A stretch of DNA of 13,616 nt from Deltaproteobacteria bacterium (GTDB lineage Bacteria > Desulfobacterota_B > Binatia > Binatales > Binataceae), in the NCBI GenBank assembly GCA_021827465.1, contig JAKAVX010000017.1, positions 1-13,616 on the forward strand, in the 5' to 3' direction. Position numbers and translations under genes: made by a program. Position 1 is the first letter of the stretch; every line of letters begins with the position of its first letter. This document shows, one piece after another, positions 13,585-13,616 of this stretch. The notes under the pieces were generated by a model. It saw only the letters and a list, made by a program, of their open reading frames with translations, was not told where the DNA came from and did not search any database.

Positions 13585-13616
13585 GGAAGACGAGCGCCTC
13601 ATGTGATGGCGCCGCG

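Noticed and set aside
13599..13616. End of an upstream gene (TGA at 13601-13599 on the minus strand) before atpB
   Set aside because: Only five codons are visible before the edge, too few to support a gene call, although an upstream operon member such as atpI would be plausible.
1..13616. Defence island, mobile element or CRISPR array
   Set aside because: No transposase, integrase, repeat array, toxin-antitoxin or defence genes are present. The single TGA and Smr proteins alone do not justify such a call.

Overview
This is a GC-rich chromosomal window with ordinary bacterial genes on both strands. The gene set suggests a Gram-negative, respiring bacterium. It has an AsmA-type envelope protein, a DUF1329 exported protein, a class II fumarase, a seven-iron ferredoxin, a methylcrotonyl-CoA-type carboxyltransferase and F-type ATP synthase membrane subunits. 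The mixture resembles uncultured deltaproteobacterial or Binatota-like lineages, but that placement is inference from gene content and cannot be proven here. I see no tRNA, rRNA, CRISPR array, insertion sequence or phage gene. Standard code 11 applies, because TGA ends several intact genes.

Layout, left to right. Positions 1-384 (-) hold the 5' part of a DUF1329 exported protein that runs off the left edge. Positions 735-1094 (-) hold a 7Fe ferredoxin with a clear intrinsic terminator. Divergent from it is fumC (1393-2796, +), with a consensus -10 box. After a 323-bp gap comes a secreted PF04185 phosphoesterase (3120-4664, +), whose putative promoter overlaps a palindrome. A bidirectional terminator separates it from a convergent acyl-CoA carboxylase beta subunit (4777-6387, -). 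Divergent from that is mutS2 (6471-8816, +). Next is an AsmA-family locus (8851-11379, -) interrupted by one in-frame TGA, then a divergent Smr-domain protein (11515-12300, +). Last is the minus-strand pair atpB-atpE (13574 down to 12392), encoding ATP synthase subunits a and c, closed by a perfect 13-bp terminator hairpin.

How the genes relate: fumC (TCA cycle), the ferredoxin (electron transfer), the carboxylase (branched-chain acyl-CoA breakdown) and the Fo subunits serve central energy metabolism. MutS2 and the Smr protein share the Smr nuclease-type domain. The AsmA, DUF1329 and phosphoesterase products act at or beyond the inner membrane. Apart from atpB-atpE these are single-gene units with their own promoters or terminators, so the window does not look like one co-regulated system. 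I did not find a convincing new multi-gene system. The most unusual feature is the single nonsense codon in an otherwise intact 842-codon AsmA reading frame.
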